Assembly (NCBI GenBank): GCA_016703535.1
Contig: JADJBV010000002.1
Span: 248,001 to 312,000, forward strand
DNA length: 64,000 bases
Direction of reading: 5' to 3'
Source: Deltaproteobacteria bacterium
Lineage (GTDB): Bacteria; Myxococcota; Kuafuiibacteriia; Kuafuiibacteriales; Kuafuiibacteriaceae
Of this stretch, positions 33,998 through 43,625 are shown piece after piece (the stretch's first letter is position 1; every line of letters starts with the position of its first letter). A model generated the notes under the pieces. The model ran no database searches and was not told the DNA's origin. It was given only the letters and a program-made list of their open reading frames with translations. The position numbers were made by a program, and so were the translations under genes.

Positions 33998-35941
33998 TCA
34001 GTCGAGTCGCCGGGAGAAGCTGTAGATCTCTTTGGCCAAGGCCTCTCGTTCATCGCTGGAGCGCACCTTGGTCAAGGCGACCCGGAGATCCAAAAAGCGG
34101 CGCTCCAGTTCGGTGCCTTCTTCGCCGGTCGCCACCCGGTTCTCCAGTCGACGAGCGGCCCGATCCAACTTGCGACGCAGCAACCCTTCGTCGATCACCA
34201 GCTGATTGGTCGTGGACAGGACCTGCTCTTCGGCGCTGCGCAGCCGGGCTTCGTCTTTTTGGGCCTTCGCTTCAGTATATTGTTGCCAAGCCGCCGCGGT
34301 GACCGGGTCGCCCAAAAGATCGCTCGGTTCCAGGCCTCGATCCGCCAAGGCCGGCAAGACCGAACGACGGGCCGGGGGCGGCCTGGGGGTGGGGCGAGGG
34401 GTACGGGTCCGGGGTTCGGGCGGCGGTTCCTCGGGCACCTCGGGGAGCCTGGGTTGGGCCTCCACCACCGGCACGTTCGGCTCGACTCGGACCGGGGTAG
34501 GCGCCGCCGCGGGTGGGGGCGTGGTTTGGGTTGGGGGGATCGGGACCGCCGCCACTTGTTCGGGCTCCCGGCGGGCGATGAAGACCGCCACCAACAAGGT
34601 CACGCTCACAAAAAGAGCGGCCAGGCCCAAGCGCCCCCCGATCGGCGGCGGTCGATCGATCTGCACCACCACCGGCGGGTTGGTGGGGGTGGTGGCTTGG
34701 ACCGGCCCCACCGTCGAGAAGGGCGTCACGGCTGCCGGGGGACGGGTCACCGACAACGGCTGGTCGCGTAGAGTCTCAGAAGCCAACACGCTGGCTCCGG
34801 GTCCCAAGATCGGGGTGACCGAAGCCTGGGGCGGATCTTCGTCTTCGGGCAGAGGCCGGGTCAGATCCGGGAAAGATGGCGTTTGGGAGGGTCCTCGCAG
34901 CTTGGTGGGAGCCGGGGTCAACTCGGCGCCCGGGACGGTGCCCACCGCCGTGAAGTGCCGCAGCTCCGAGGACTCATCGTCGGGGACCAACGGCCCGAGG
35001 AGCTGCAGATCGAAGAGGCCCGCGACCCCGCCCAACTTGGTGACCGTCTCTTCCGGCTTGATCGGCTCGAGCCAGGCCTTGAGCGCCGAAACCGGCTCGC
35101 TGTCGGCCCGGGCCCGTAAAAGGGCCCACAAGGGTGCGGCCATCGACTCGGCGGACGGGAAACGTCGTTGGGGCTCGAAGGCCAAGGCCCGGCGCAAGAC
35201 CTCGGCCATGCCCCGATCGATCGAGGTCGAGAGGTTGATCGCCCCGCCGGCCGCGATCCGCAGCTGATCGGCCCGGTTTTCCACGGGGCTGGCGCCGGTC
35301 AACATGAAGTGGATCAAACAACCCAGGCCGTAGAGGTCCGAACCCGCGGTGACCGGCTTGCCCAAGGCCTGTTCGGGCGACATGAAACCTTCAGTGCCTT
35401 TGGTCCAGCCGACTCGGCTCTTTTGGCGGCGTTCGGTGGAGGAGGCCACCCCGAGATCGATGATCCGGACGCTGCCGTCCCAAGAGATCAGGACGTTGTT
35501 GGGGCTCAGGTCCCGATGCACCAGCCGCAGCTCTCGGCCCTTCAGATCTCGCGCGGCGTGCATGAAGCTCAAGGTTCGACACAACTCGAGGGCGATGTGG
35601 GCCGCCAGATCGACGGGCACGAAGTCACCCCGCTCCCGCAGCAGATCCAGGAGTTGGGTCAAGCTGGCGCCGTCGACGTATTCGCCGATCAAGAAGGGCG
35701 CGTGGTCGACCAACCCGAAGTCGAAGACTGGCACCAGGCCCGGGTGCGAAAGTTGGGCGCCCAAACGCGCCTCGTCCAAGAAGGCCTGCTTGAGCCCGTC
35801 GTCCTGGGCCGCCTCGGGCAACAGTCGCTTCAACACCACTCGGCGCCGAAATCCCTCGGGCCCGAGGGCGGTGGCCTCGAAGACCTCGGCGGTTTGGCTC
35901 CGCTTGATCAGGCGGAGGCTGCGGTAGCGGTCGTCGGTCAA
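33998..35941 (-). CDS. Membrane Ser/Thr protein kinase, 647 aa
   Basis: An N-terminal Hanks-type kinase (residues about 5-280) has the catalytic Lys in V-V-L-K-R-L-L, H-R-D-L-S-P-N-N and the APE-like S-P-E-Q. The usual DFG is replaced by D-L-G (I-I-D-L-G-V-A-S), keeping the Mg-binding Asp. A membrane helix follows near residue 450 (L-A-A-L-F-V-S-V-T-L-L-V-A-V-F), then a Pro-rich region and a helical C-terminal domain in the periplasm. The TTG start overlaps the stop of the upstream lipoprotein (TTGA). Together with the two lipoprotein genes it forms an operon, suggesting they are its signal input or a stress-sensing complex. Confidence 0.9.
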   Translation of the reverse strand: MTDDRYRSLRLIKRSQTAEVFEATALGPEGFRRRVVLKRLLPEAAQDDGLKQAFLDEARLGAQLSHPGLVPVFDFGLVDHAPFLIGEYVDGASLTQLLDLLRERGDFVPVDLAAHIALELCRTLSFMHAARDLKGRELRLVHRDLSPNNVLISWDGSVRIIDLGVASSTERRQKSRVGWTKGTEGFMSPEQALGKPVTAGSDLYGLGCLIHFMLTGASPVENRADQLRIAAGGAINLSTSIDRGMAEVLRRALAFEPQRRFPSAESMAAPLWALLRARADSEPVSALKAWLEPIKPEETVTKLGGVAGLFDLQLLGPLVPDDESSELRHFTAVGTVPGAELTPAPTKLRGPSQTPSFPDLTRPLPEDEDPPQASVTPILGPGASVLASETLRDQPLSVTRPPAAVTPFSTVGPVQATTPTNPPVVVQIDRPPPIGGRLGLAALFVSVTLLVAVFIARREPEQVAAVPIPPTQTTPPPAAAPTPVRVEPNVPVVEAQPRLPEVPEEPPPEPRTRTPRPTPRPPPARRSVLPALADRGLEPSDLLGDPVTAAAWQQYTEAKAQKDEARLRSAEEQVLSTTNQLVIDEGLLRRKLDRAARRLENRVATGEEGTELERRFLDLRVALTKVRSSDEREALAKEIYSFSRRLD

Positions 35942-37845
35942 GGCCTCACCAGCTGTGGTGCCGAAGGGTGCACCCGAACCACCACTCCTTGCCAGGGGAG
36001 GGGGACCCAGAGATCACCGCGATCGTCCTCGGCGATCCGCCCGGCCGGACCGTAGCCGATCGGGGTCCGCCCGGGGAGGAGGCGCCGTCGCTCCAGGTCG
36101 ACCATCCCGATCCAACTTTCGGGGCGAGCTGGGCGCCGGGCGGTGGTCACCGCGATCGCGTAGTTGACCGTCCCTGGAGGCGACGGGGCAGCGCTCCAAC
36201 CATGGGCGGCGCTGAAGTCGGTTTCGCCTCGGGTGTAGTCGCCGACCTCGGTGGTCAAGATCCCGTTGGGCGCCCCGATCCGCAGCACCGAAGGCCGGGC
36301 CGCCCCGGGGGCCGAGGTCAGCAGCTCGCCTCGACTGGGGATGGCCGCCAAGGACTCGACCACCTCCGGCAGGCCTCCTCCCGATTTGGCGACCACGGTC
36401 CGGAGCCCGGGTGGGGACTGGGTCAGGTCGAAGGCGCCCAACACGTGGTTCATGTTGTTGTTGAGGCCGTACATGGTGATCACCGGCCGATCCGCCGCAA
36501 AGGTCGTGATGTGCCCGCCGAACCCGAAGTTGATCTCGTCGGTCCCATCCGGATAGGGGCCGAGTCGGATCTCAGTCTGTTGGGTCGGATCGGCGGTGTT
36601 GATCCTCGCGATCCACCCGGTCGGCGAGGTGCGCTCGAAGAGCGGCGAGCCCAGGCCCACCCAGATCTCGTCGGGGACCCCGCGGCGCGGGACCCACTCG
36701 GCGGCGAGCACCTCGAGCGTGAGGGCGACGGTGGTCGAGATCGGGTGGCGGCTCAGCTCCTGCAGGTCGCAATCCAATCGAACCAGCGCCGGTGGTTGGG
36801 CGGCGACCACCCAAAGTTCATCCCCGTCCGCGAACAGATCGATCGCACAACCTGGGAAGACTTGTTCGTGGATCACCGTCAGGGCGTCGCGGTCGATCAC
36901 CGCCAAACGATGTTCACCTTCGCAGCGGCGAGCCTCATTTCGGGTCAAGGCCACTACCCGAGGTCCGAAGCGACAGCCGCCAATGGGCCCAGGCCGCGCC
37001 ACGATCGCGGTGACGAAGCCGGTCGCGGCGCGGTTGGAGGTGTCGATGGGTTCATCGGGGCGGGCCCGCGGTACCAGGACGATCGGCTCGGACAACTCGA
37101 AGGGGACCGAAAAGGGCGGGCGATAGGCGCTGATCATGCACAGGGTGGTCGGGGATCCACATTGGAAGGCGAAGACCGCCTCCTCGGGGGGCGGCGCCGG
37201 GCTACACTCGAAATCACCGGTGCCGCCTCGCAGTTCACCCCGAGGTCCGACGCTCAGCACCTCCGGCCTATCCTCCCGGAGGCAACTCAGCTCGGCGCGC
37301 ACCCGACAGCCGTCCTGGACGAACTCGCCGCAGAAGCGTTGGTCGCAGTGAGGAAAGAGGATCGCCTCCTCTCCGGGGGGCTCCAGGATCGGGCAAGCCG
37401 GCATCCACCCCGCCCAGAGATCTTGCTCGAAGACCCGGGGCACGAGCCTGACCCAAGCTTCCGCGCCCCGCGCCCCGCCGCCGCTCCAGAAGGGTTTGGG
37501 CAAGGCCGGATCTTGGGCGGTGGCGGCGAGGAGCGGGAAGTGGGAGGCGACCTCGGCCGACAGCGGTACCCCGTTGTTCGCGCGTCGCAGGTCGGCGTCC
37601 CGGTAACCCACCACCACCACCTCACCGGCCTCTTCAAGGTCGGCGCTCAAGGAAGCGAGCTGGGAGCTGAGACCTTCGCCTTTCGGCAACAAGCTGGTCG
37701 AGGCCAAGACGGCACCATCGGTCCCGAGCAACAGCGCCGCCAGCCAGTCGACCTCCCTCGGTGGGTCCGCTTCCACTCGGACCGCGGTCGGGGCACAACT
37801 CGACGCAGCCAGGACCAGGAGTAGCCGCCAACGTCCCCCGGTCAT
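35938..37845 (-). CDS. Large lipoprotein, paralogue B, 635 aa
   Basis: The ATG at 37845 overlaps the upstream stop and opens with a lipoprotein signal ending A-A-S-S-C. The mature protein has many cysteines in the first 300 residues (F-C-G-E-F-V-Q-D-G-C) and then a repeated beta-rich region that looks like a beta-propeller (V-V-A-L-T-R-N-E-A-R-R-C, I-G-Y-G-P-A-G-R-I-A-E-D-D-R-G-D-L-W-V-P-L-P-W). It is about 35% similar in layout to the next gene upstream, so the pair arose by duplication. It ends overlapping the kinase start. Probably an outer- or inner-membrane sensor of the kinase. Confidence 0.72.
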   Translation of the reverse strand: MTGGRWRLLLVLAASSCAPTAVRVEADPPREVDWLAALLLGTDGAVLASTSLLPKGEGLSSQLASLSADLEEAGEVVVVGYRDADLRRANNGVPLSAEVASHFPLLAATAQDPALPKPFWSGGGARGAEAWVRLVPRVFEQDLWAGWMPACPILEPPGEEAILFPHCDQRFCGEFVQDGCRVRAELSCLREDRPEVLSVGPRGELRGGTGDFECSPAPPPEEAVFAFQCGSPTTLCMISAYRPPFSVPFELSEPIVLVPRARPDEPIDTSNRAATGFVTAIVARPGPIGGCRFGPRVVALTRNEARRCEGEHRLAVIDRDALTVIHEQVFPGCAIDLFADGDELWVVAAQPPALVRLDCDLQELSRHPISTTVALTLEVLAAEWVPRRGVPDEIWVGLGSPLFERTSPTGWIARINTADPTQQTEIRLGPYPDGTDEINFGFGGHITTFAADRPVITMYGLNNNMNHVLGAFDLTQSPPGLRTVVAKSGGGLPEVVESLAAIPSRGELLTSAPGAARPSVLRIGAPNGILTTEVGDYTRGETDFSAAHGWSAAPSPPGTVNYAIAVTTARRPARPESWIGMVDLERRRLLPGRTPIGYGPAGRIAEDDRGDLWVPLPWQGVVVRVHPSAPQLVRP

Positions 37846-39761
37846 GGGCTCACCTCGACCGGTGGCGACGGGCGCACTCGGACGATCGCGCCGTGCCAAG
37901 GGAGTGGCACCCAGACATCGCCGAGGTCGTCGGCGCGCATGCGCCCCGACGGCCCGTAGCCGATCCGAACTCGTCCGGGCTCCAAGCGACCGAGGCCCAA
38001 GTTGACCAGCCCGATCCGGGCCTCGGCGGTGGCGTCCCATCGCGCCGAAGACACCACCAGCGCGTAGTCGTCGAACTCGGCGCGGGAAGGGGCGGCGGGC
38101 CAGACGATCGCCCCGGTCAGGTCCCGGTCGGGCGCGGTGAAGTCGAGGAAGTCCTGCTCCAGCATCGCCGCCGGTGAGCCAACCCGCAGGACCGAGGGCC
38201 GGGGGTCGGTCTTGCCGGGCACGGACGAGGCCATGATCTGGCGCCGCCGGGGCAGACCCGCGAGGGCGTTGGCCCGGGTCGGGAGTTTGGCGCCAAACTT
38301 GGCGGACGAGATCTGCAGTGACGGCGGATCGATCAGCAGATCAAAAGTGCCGACCTGGAAGACGTTGTTGTCGAGGGTCGAGAGGGCCGCGAGCACCCGA
38401 TCCGTCGACAGGGGCGCCAGCAGCCGGTCGAAGCCAAAGCCGACCTGGATCCCACCGACGGGATAGGTCCCCAAGGCGAGCAACCGTTGTTGGGTGAGAT
38501 CCGCCGGGTTCACTCGCACCAGCCAACCGGGTTCGGGCGGCGCCTCCACGTTTTCTCGACCAAACCCCAGCCACCACTCGGTCGGCGCGGTGGAACGTTC
38601 GACCAAGGTGGCGTCCATCGCCTCGTGGGTGTTCGGCACTTCGGCGCGGATCGGGATCCGTTCACCGATCACCGCCAGATCGCAGCCCAGCCGCGCGATC
38701 TCCAGCGGCTCCTCGGCCAACAACAAGAGCCCGTCGCTGCTCGGATCCGGGTCGAGGCGAGCGGCGCAGCTCCCGGTCCAGGGCACCTCACCCAAAACCG
38801 CCAACGACTCCGCGTCCACCACCACCAAGCGGTTTTCACCATCGCAGCGGGTCGCCTCCGATCGGGTCAAGACCACCACCCGTCGCCCGGGGTAGGGGCA
38901 ATCGGTCTGGGCGGGGGGCAAGGGCACCGCGTCCAAGACGTAGCCAAAGTTGGGGGCGGCCACCGCCACCGGTCGTTCGGTCGGGTTGATGCCGGAAACC
39001 ACCTGGATCGGCGGCGAGACCAAAAACGGCGCGGTGTACGGGCCGACCAACACGTCCACGGGGCAAACTTCGTCCATGGTCCGCGGTTCACACACGAAGG
39101 AGAAGTTGGCGCCCGGCCTGGTCGGAGCCGGAGAACATTGGTAGTCGGCGGAGCTGCCCGAGACCTCGCCGCGGGCCGAGACCTGGAGCTGCTCGGGTGC
39201 GCCAGCGATGCAGGCGTTGAGCTCCATCAACAGGGTGCAGCCGGCCTGGGTGAAGTTGGCGCCGCAGTAGAAGCCGGAGCAGGCGCTGACCTTCACCTGC
39301 GCCGACTCGGGCAGGAGCGTCGGGCACGGCGGCAACCAAGAGGCCGACAGCTCGGTGGTTCGACTGCTGGACCCCAACCGGGCCTCACCGCCTTGGAGGG
39401 GGCCCTCATTCTGCCAACTGGGTTGGGGCAAGACCGGCTCCTCGGGCCGCGCCAGGTGCAGCGGGCTTCGGGCCAAGACCTCCGGCGAAGGAATGGCGCC
39501 CCCGTTGGCGAGGGCCAACTCGTCATCGCTGTAGCCGACCAGCAGCACAGTAGCGATCTCGTCGGCGCTGCTGGTCAGGGCCGCCAGTTGGCTCTGCAGA
39601 CCTTGGTCCCTGGGCAACAGGCCGGTGCCGCCGAAGGGAACACCACGGGCGTCGAGCAACACCGCCCCGACCCGATCGATCGTGGCTGGGGGATCGACCG
39701 CCACCCGCAAGGAGGGCGCGGAGCAACCCGCCGTTGTCAGCAGCGCCAGCCAAACCCGCAC
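37842..39761 (-). CDS. Large lipoprotein, paralogue A, 639 aa
   Basis: The GTG at 39761 opens a lipoprotein signal (L-A-L-L-T-T-A-G-C). The architecture parallels the following gene: Cys-containing N-terminal region (F-Y-C-G-A-N-F-T-Q-A-G-C) and a propeller-like C-terminal half ending I-G-Y-G-P-S-G-R-M-R-A-D-D-L-G-D-V-W-V-P-L-P-W. Shared landmarks (V-L-T-R-S/N-E-A-x-R-C, D-L-G/D-D-V/L-W-V-P-L-P-W) show clear paralogy. It is the first of the three genes ending in the kinase. No enzyme motif is visible. Confidence 0.72.
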   Translation of the reverse strand: MRVWLALLTTAGCSAPSLRVAVDPPATIDRVGAVLLDARGVPFGGTGLLPRDQGLQSQLAALTSSADEIATVLLVGYSDDELALANGGAIPSPEVLARSPLHLARPEEPVLPQPSWQNEGPLQGGEARLGSSSRTTELSASWLPPCPTLLPESAQVKVSACSGFYCGANFTQAGCTLLMELNACIAGAPEQLQVSARGEVSGSSADYQCSPAPTRPGANFSFVCEPRTMDEVCPVDVLVGPYTAPFLVSPPIQVVSGINPTERPVAVAAPNFGYVLDAVPLPPAQTDCPYPGRRVVVLTRSEATRCDGENRLVVVDAESLAVLGEVPWTGSCAARLDPDPSSDGLLLLAEEPLEIARLGCDLAVIGERIPIRAEVPNTHEAMDATLVERSTAPTEWWLGFGRENVEAPPEPGWLVRVNPADLTQQRLLALGTYPVGGIQVGFGFDRLLAPLSTDRVLAALSTLDNNVFQVGTFDLLIDPPSLQISSAKFGAKLPTRANALAGLPRRRQIMASSVPGKTDPRPSVLRVGSPAAMLEQDFLDFTAPDRDLTGAIVWPAAPSRAEFDDYALVVSSARWDATAEARIGLVNLGLGRLEPGRVRIGYGPSGRMRADDLGDVWVPLPWHGAIVRVRPSPPVEVSP

Positions 39762-39815
39762 GAGCCTTCCGATGTTAACAGGACCTCCAGGAGGCAGCCT
39801 ACCGGGGTCAGGGGC

Positions 39816-40283
39816 TTACGGCGGCGCCGGGGCCAAGATCGAGATGACCTCGGGATCGGCGCCGGGGACCCCCGCCACCGCTTGGCCCTGCTCCACCGAA
39901 AGATAACGAGAAAGCGGGACTTTTTGGGCCAACACCTTGAGGCCTTCGCCCACCACGATCAGGCGCACCGCCCGCTTCTTCTGTTTGCCGTCCCGCAACA
40001 ACATCAACCCCGGCGGCCCCGGTCCCAGCTGTTCGTAGGGCGGATCGGGCAACATCAGCCGATCAAGCTCGACCTTGGTCAGGGGGCGCGGTCCCCCGCC
40101 GCTGGTCGAGGTCAACACCGTGAGGCTCCCCAGCACGGTGGCGTTTTTGGCGTTGAGGCCGGCCACCAGCTGGCGGGTGGTCAAATCGGCCTTGGCGGCG
40201 ATCAGCTCGTTGCCCGTCGGTGGATCAGCGGGGCATCCCAGGGCAGGGATCACCAGGAGCAGCGCCCAGAACTTGAGAGCCAT
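39816..40283 (-). CDS. Small lipoprotein, 155 aa
   Basis: The ATG at 40283 gives a lipoprotein signal (A-L-L-L-V-I-P-A-L-G-C). The mature part is short, with P-P-Y-E-Q-L-G-P-G-P-P-G-L and V-R-L-I-V-V-G-E-G-L-K segments. It lies upstream of the two large lipoproteins on the same strand with a 54-bp gap, so it may be the first gene of that operon. Function is unknown. Confidence 0.65.
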   Translation of the reverse strand: MALKFWALLLVIPALGCPADPPTGNELIAAKADLTTRQLVAGLNAKNATVLGSLTVLTSTSGGGPRPLTKVELDRLMLPDPPYEQLGPGPPGLMLLRDGKQKKRAVRLIVVGEGLKVLAQKVPLSRYLSVEQGQAVAGVPGADPEVISILAPAPP

Positions 40284-40498
40284 CGGCCTTCCCTCTACGA
40301 AGATCGTCCGAGCAGGTCCACCCAAACCCGCTTCACCACCGATTCGGCTTGACCTGTGGAAGAAACCCTAGGACCACCCGCGTCAGAAGATAGACGGATC
40401 TCGGTTGTTTGCCCGTTGGTTACCAAGGGACAACCGGGGCTTAAAGCAGCCGGAAACTCGACCCTCCGGGGTTGGGTTGGGACGATGAGAGTTTGACG

Positions 40499-42982
40499 GT
40501 GGCGCAAGCGAGCCGCTCCACATTTGGGAAGTACGTCCTGCTCCGGAAGCTGGCCTCCGGAGGTATGGGCGAAATTTTCCTCGCCAAACAGCGGGGCCCG
40601 TCGGGCTTCGAGAAGCTCCTGGTCATCAAGCGCATCCTCGCTCACCACCTCGACAAGAAGGACTACCTCGACATGTTCTTCTCCGAGGCGAAGCTGGTCG
40701 CGCGCCTCAACCACCACAACATCATCCAGATCCACGAGATGGGCGAGATCGATGGCGATTACTACATCGCCATGGAGTACGTCCGCGGCAAGTCGATGCG
40801 GGATATCATCGACGAGCTGCGGGCCGAGGGTCGTTTCCTCCCGCTGCCCCACGTCATCGATCTGGCGATCAAGCTCTGTGAAGGCCTGGGCTTCGCGCAT
40901 CAGGCCCGGGACATCCGCGGTCGGCCGATGAACATCGTCCACCGGGACATCAACCCCCACAACATCCTGATCTCGTACACCGGCGATCTGAAGTTGATCG
41001 ACTTCGGCATCGCCAAGTCCGAGATGACCTCGGTCCACACCGCCACCGGCACCATCAAGGGCAAGTTCGTTTACATGTCGCCCGAGCAGTCGGCGGCGGA
41101 CCCGATCGATCGCCGCAGCGACATCTTTTCGGTGGGCATCGTGGTCTACGAGATGTGTTGCCTCGAGAACCCGTTCGTGCGGCAGAACGTGGTGCTTTCG
41201 CTCGAGGCCATTCAGCGCCACGACGTGGCCCCGCCCTCCACCAAACGCCCGGACGCGGGGCCCCTCGACGAGATCTTGGCCAAGGCTTTGGCCAAAAAAC
41301 CCGAGGATCGCTACCAGACCGCGACCGAAATGCGGGACGATCTGCGGAACCTGTTCCGGGACGGCACCGCCCAACCCGCCGAAGAGGACCTCACCAGCTT
41401 CCTGCACAAGCTCTTCACCGGCGACATCGCCGAAGAAGACCGGCTCCTGGCCGAGGCCGATCAAGCGACCACGCCCCCCGAACCCGCCGAGATGGGGGCC
41501 GCTGAACCTTCACCGGATCTGATCGACGCGGGCTCGACGGAAGCGCCGGCCCAACACCCGGCCTTCGCCGACGAAGAGCCGACCTTGGCGGGCGACCTGG
41601 AGGACATCCAGCAGCGCTCGGAGAACCGCTCCAATCTTTTTGACCACTCGGGCGCGGCGGTGATCGATCCCGACGGCGACTCGGGCGATCTTCCGCACCA
41701 CAACACCCGCTCCGATCGGGTGCCGAAGCAGAGTGAGGCCGAGCTGGTCGACGACTTCCCGGAAGAGGGCGCGACCGAGGTGCCGCCGGAGCGCGAGACC
41801 AACCCGGAGATCCCGTCGGGCCTGCTGCAGCAGCCGGACAACCTGCCGCCTCAGCCGCGCACGCCCGCGCCGGATCCGATCCTGACTCGGACGCCGCTGC
41901 CCAGCTCGATCGTGCCCGACGGCCGGCGGACGCCGATGCCCCAGGCGGCCTTCGACGAGCCCATGCCCCGGGCGCTGGTGCCGGCGTCGACCCTGGATCC
42001 GACCCGGGAGATCAAGAAGAACGAGCGGCTGGCGCCCGAACCTCGGCCCGAGCCGCTGCCGGGTTATCACATCACCGACGAGGAGCAGAGCAGCTTCACG
42101 CCCCCCAAACCTGAGTGGAAGCGGTGGGCTCGGCTGTTGGTCTACCCGGCGATCTTGGTGGTGACCATGTTGGCCGGGTACCAGGCGACCCGTTGGGTGA
42201 TCGGTCCTCCGCCCGAAAAGAAGGCCGTGGCTTTGGTGCCTTTGGAGGATGAACCGACCGTCGATCCCGAGGTCCCGATGGGGGGCACCGATGCGGGCGC
42301 GAGTGCGGTGCCGCCGCCCCCACCGCCGCCGGTGGTTGAAGAAGAGTTCGAGGACGAGGAGCCCGGCGAAGACGCCGTCGAAGAGCCCGATCCCAAAAAG
42401 GATCCGGCCAAACCGAACAAAAAGAAGAAGGGCAAAAAGGCCAAGGCGCCCAAGGGCGAAGTTCGCCCGACCAAAGCCGAGCCCAAGCCGGAGCCCGAAC
42501 CTCCGCCGCCGGTCAAGCGCAAGCCGGAGCCCGAGCCGGAGCCCGAGCCGCCGCCCCCGCCGCCCGTCCAGGTGGCCGAGCCCAAACCGGAGCCCAAACC
42601 TGAGCCCGAAGAACCGGCCAAAAAGAGCCGGCTGGGGACCTTGACCCTCCGCACCAGCAGCCAGGTGGCGGTGGAGGTCGACGGCCGGGCCGCGGGATCC
42701 TCGCCGGCCAGCATCGCGGTGAAGAAGACCGAAGGCACCATCGTCTTGATCGGCGGCGCTGAAACCGGCGACTCCAAGGTCACCTTGCGATATTCGGTGG
42801 TCGGCGATGGCGTGAAGGTCGAGGTCGACGCCGAGCCGTGGGCGATCGTCCAGAGCAACGGCCTATCGGTCGGCAAGAGCCCTCAAACCGTCGCCCCGGC
42901 GGCCCGTCACAAGATCGGCCTGATGCGCCCGGGCCAAAGTGGTCCGCTGACCGTCGGCCTCACCTGGAGCCCCACCCCATGA
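40499..42982 (+). CDS. Membrane Ser/Thr protein kinase with PEGA-like C-terminus
   Basis: The GTG at 40499 has GAGAG 7 bp upstream; an earlier TTG (40493) or ATG are less likely. The kinase domain (residues about 10-275) has G-S-x-G-x-G-like K-L-A-S-G-G-M-G, the Lys in V-I-K-R-I-L, H-R-D-I-N-P-H-N and D-F-G-I-A. A long acidic Pro-rich linker, a membrane helix near residue 555 (Y-P-A-I-L-V-V-T-M-L-A-G-Y-Q-A-T-R-W), a lysine-rich K-K-K-K-G-K-K-A-K segment, and a PEGA-like fold (V-A-V-E-V-D-G-R-A-A-G-S-S-P-A) follow. Typical of myxobacterial kinases. The stop overlaps the next start. Confidence 0.92.
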   Translation: MAQASRSTFGKYVLLRKLASGGMGEIFLAKQRGPSGFEKLLVIKRILAHHLDKKDYLDMFFSEAKLVARLNHHNIIQIHEMGEIDGDYYIAMEYVRGKSMRDIIDELRAEGRFLPLPHVIDLAIKLCEGLGFAHQARDIRGRPMNIVHRDINPHNILISYTGDLKLIDFGIAKSEMTSVHTATGTIKGKFVYMSPEQSAADPIDRRSDIFSVGIVVYEMCCLENPFVRQNVVLSLEAIQRHDVAPPSTKRPDAGPLDEILAKALAKKPEDRYQTATEMRDDLRNLFRDGTAQPAEEDLTSFLHKLFTGDIAEEDRLLAEADQATTPPEPAEMGAAEPSPDLIDAGSTEAPAQHPAFADEEPTLAGDLEDIQQRSENRSNLFDHSGAAVIDPDGDSGDLPHHNTRSDRVPKQSEAELVDDFPEEGATEVPPERETNPEIPSGLLQQPDNLPPQPRTPAPDPILTRTPLPSSIVPDGRRTPMPQAAFDEPMPRALVPASTLDPTREIKKNERLAPEPRPEPLPGYHITDEEQSSFTPPKPEWKRWARLLVYPAILVVTMLAGYQATRWVIGPPPEKKAVALVPLEDEPTVDPEVPMGGTDAGASAVPPPPPPPVVEEEFEDEEPGEDAVEEPDPKKDPAKPNKKKKGKKAKAPKGEVRPTKAEPKPEPEPPPPVKRKPEPEPEPEPPPPPPVQVAEPKPEPKPEPEEPAKKSRLGTLTLRTSSQVAVEVDGRAAGSSPASIAVKKTEGTIVLIGGAETGDSKVTLRYSVVGDGVKVEVDAEPWAIVQSNGLSVGKSPQTVAPAARHKIGLMRPGQSGPLTVGLTWSPTP

Positions 42983-43620
42983 TTCGCCCGCTTCCTTGGT
43001 TGTTGGCCCTGGCGCTGCTGGTGCCGGGTCCGGCCTTCGCTCGCCCCAAGGCCAAGGTCAAGGACACCGCGGCGCCGGTGATCACTCATGTGCGGGTCAC
43101 CGAGTCGCCCATCGGTCGACCGATCTTGATCCGCGCTCGGATCGAGGACGCCAGCGAGATCTTCGCGCCGTCGGTGTACGTCCGGGCCCAAGGCAGCGGC
43201 GAATACGTGACCATCTCCATGCAGCGGGTGCAGGACGCCTTCGAGGCGACCATCCCTTCGGAGCAGGTCAGCGGTCCTTTGGAGTATTTTATCGAGGCCT
43301 TCGACGAGGAGGGCAACGGCCCGGCCCGAGAAGGCAGCCCCGACGCGCCGTTTTCGATCAAGATGGGTGGCGCGACGCTGGAGCCGCCGCCGATCGTCGT
43401 GCCTCCACCTCCTCCGCCTGGAGGCCAGGTCGTGGCGCCTTCGACGCCCCCGGCCGAAGATGACGATGGTGGCATCGCCACCAAGTGGTGGTTCTGGACC
43501 ATCGTCGGCGTTGCGGTCACCGGCGGGATCGTCGGGGTGGTGTTGGCCACTCGCCCAGGTGATCCGCAGGATTTTGTCGACATCGAGGTCCGAGGTCCGG
43601 ACCCGACGATGGGGTTGTGA
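42979..43620 (+). CDS. Secreted or membrane-anchored protein with Pro-rich linker
   Basis: The ATG at 42979 overlaps the kinase stop (ATGA), so the two are coupled. It has a signal peptide (L-L-A-L-A-L-L-V-P-G-P-A-F-A), a beta-rich domain (V-T-H-V-R-V-T-E-S-P-I-G-R-P) and a terminal membrane helix (W-F-W-T-I-V-G-V-A-V-T-G-G-I-V-G-V). The Pro-Pro-Pro-Gly linker suggests it spans the periplasm. It is the natural partner of the upstream kinase. No family named. Confidence 0.65.
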   Translation: MIRPLPWLLALALLVPGPAFARPKAKVKDTAAPVITHVRVTESPIGRPILIRARIEDASEIFAPSVYVRAQGSGEYVTISMQRVQDAFEATIPSEQVSGPLEYFIEAFDEEGNGPAREGSPDAPFSIKMGGATLEPPPIVVPPPPPPGGQVVAPSTPPAEDDDGGIATKWWFWTIVGVAVTGGIVGVVLATRPGDPQDFVDIEVRGPDPTMGL

Positions 43621-43625
43621 GGTCG

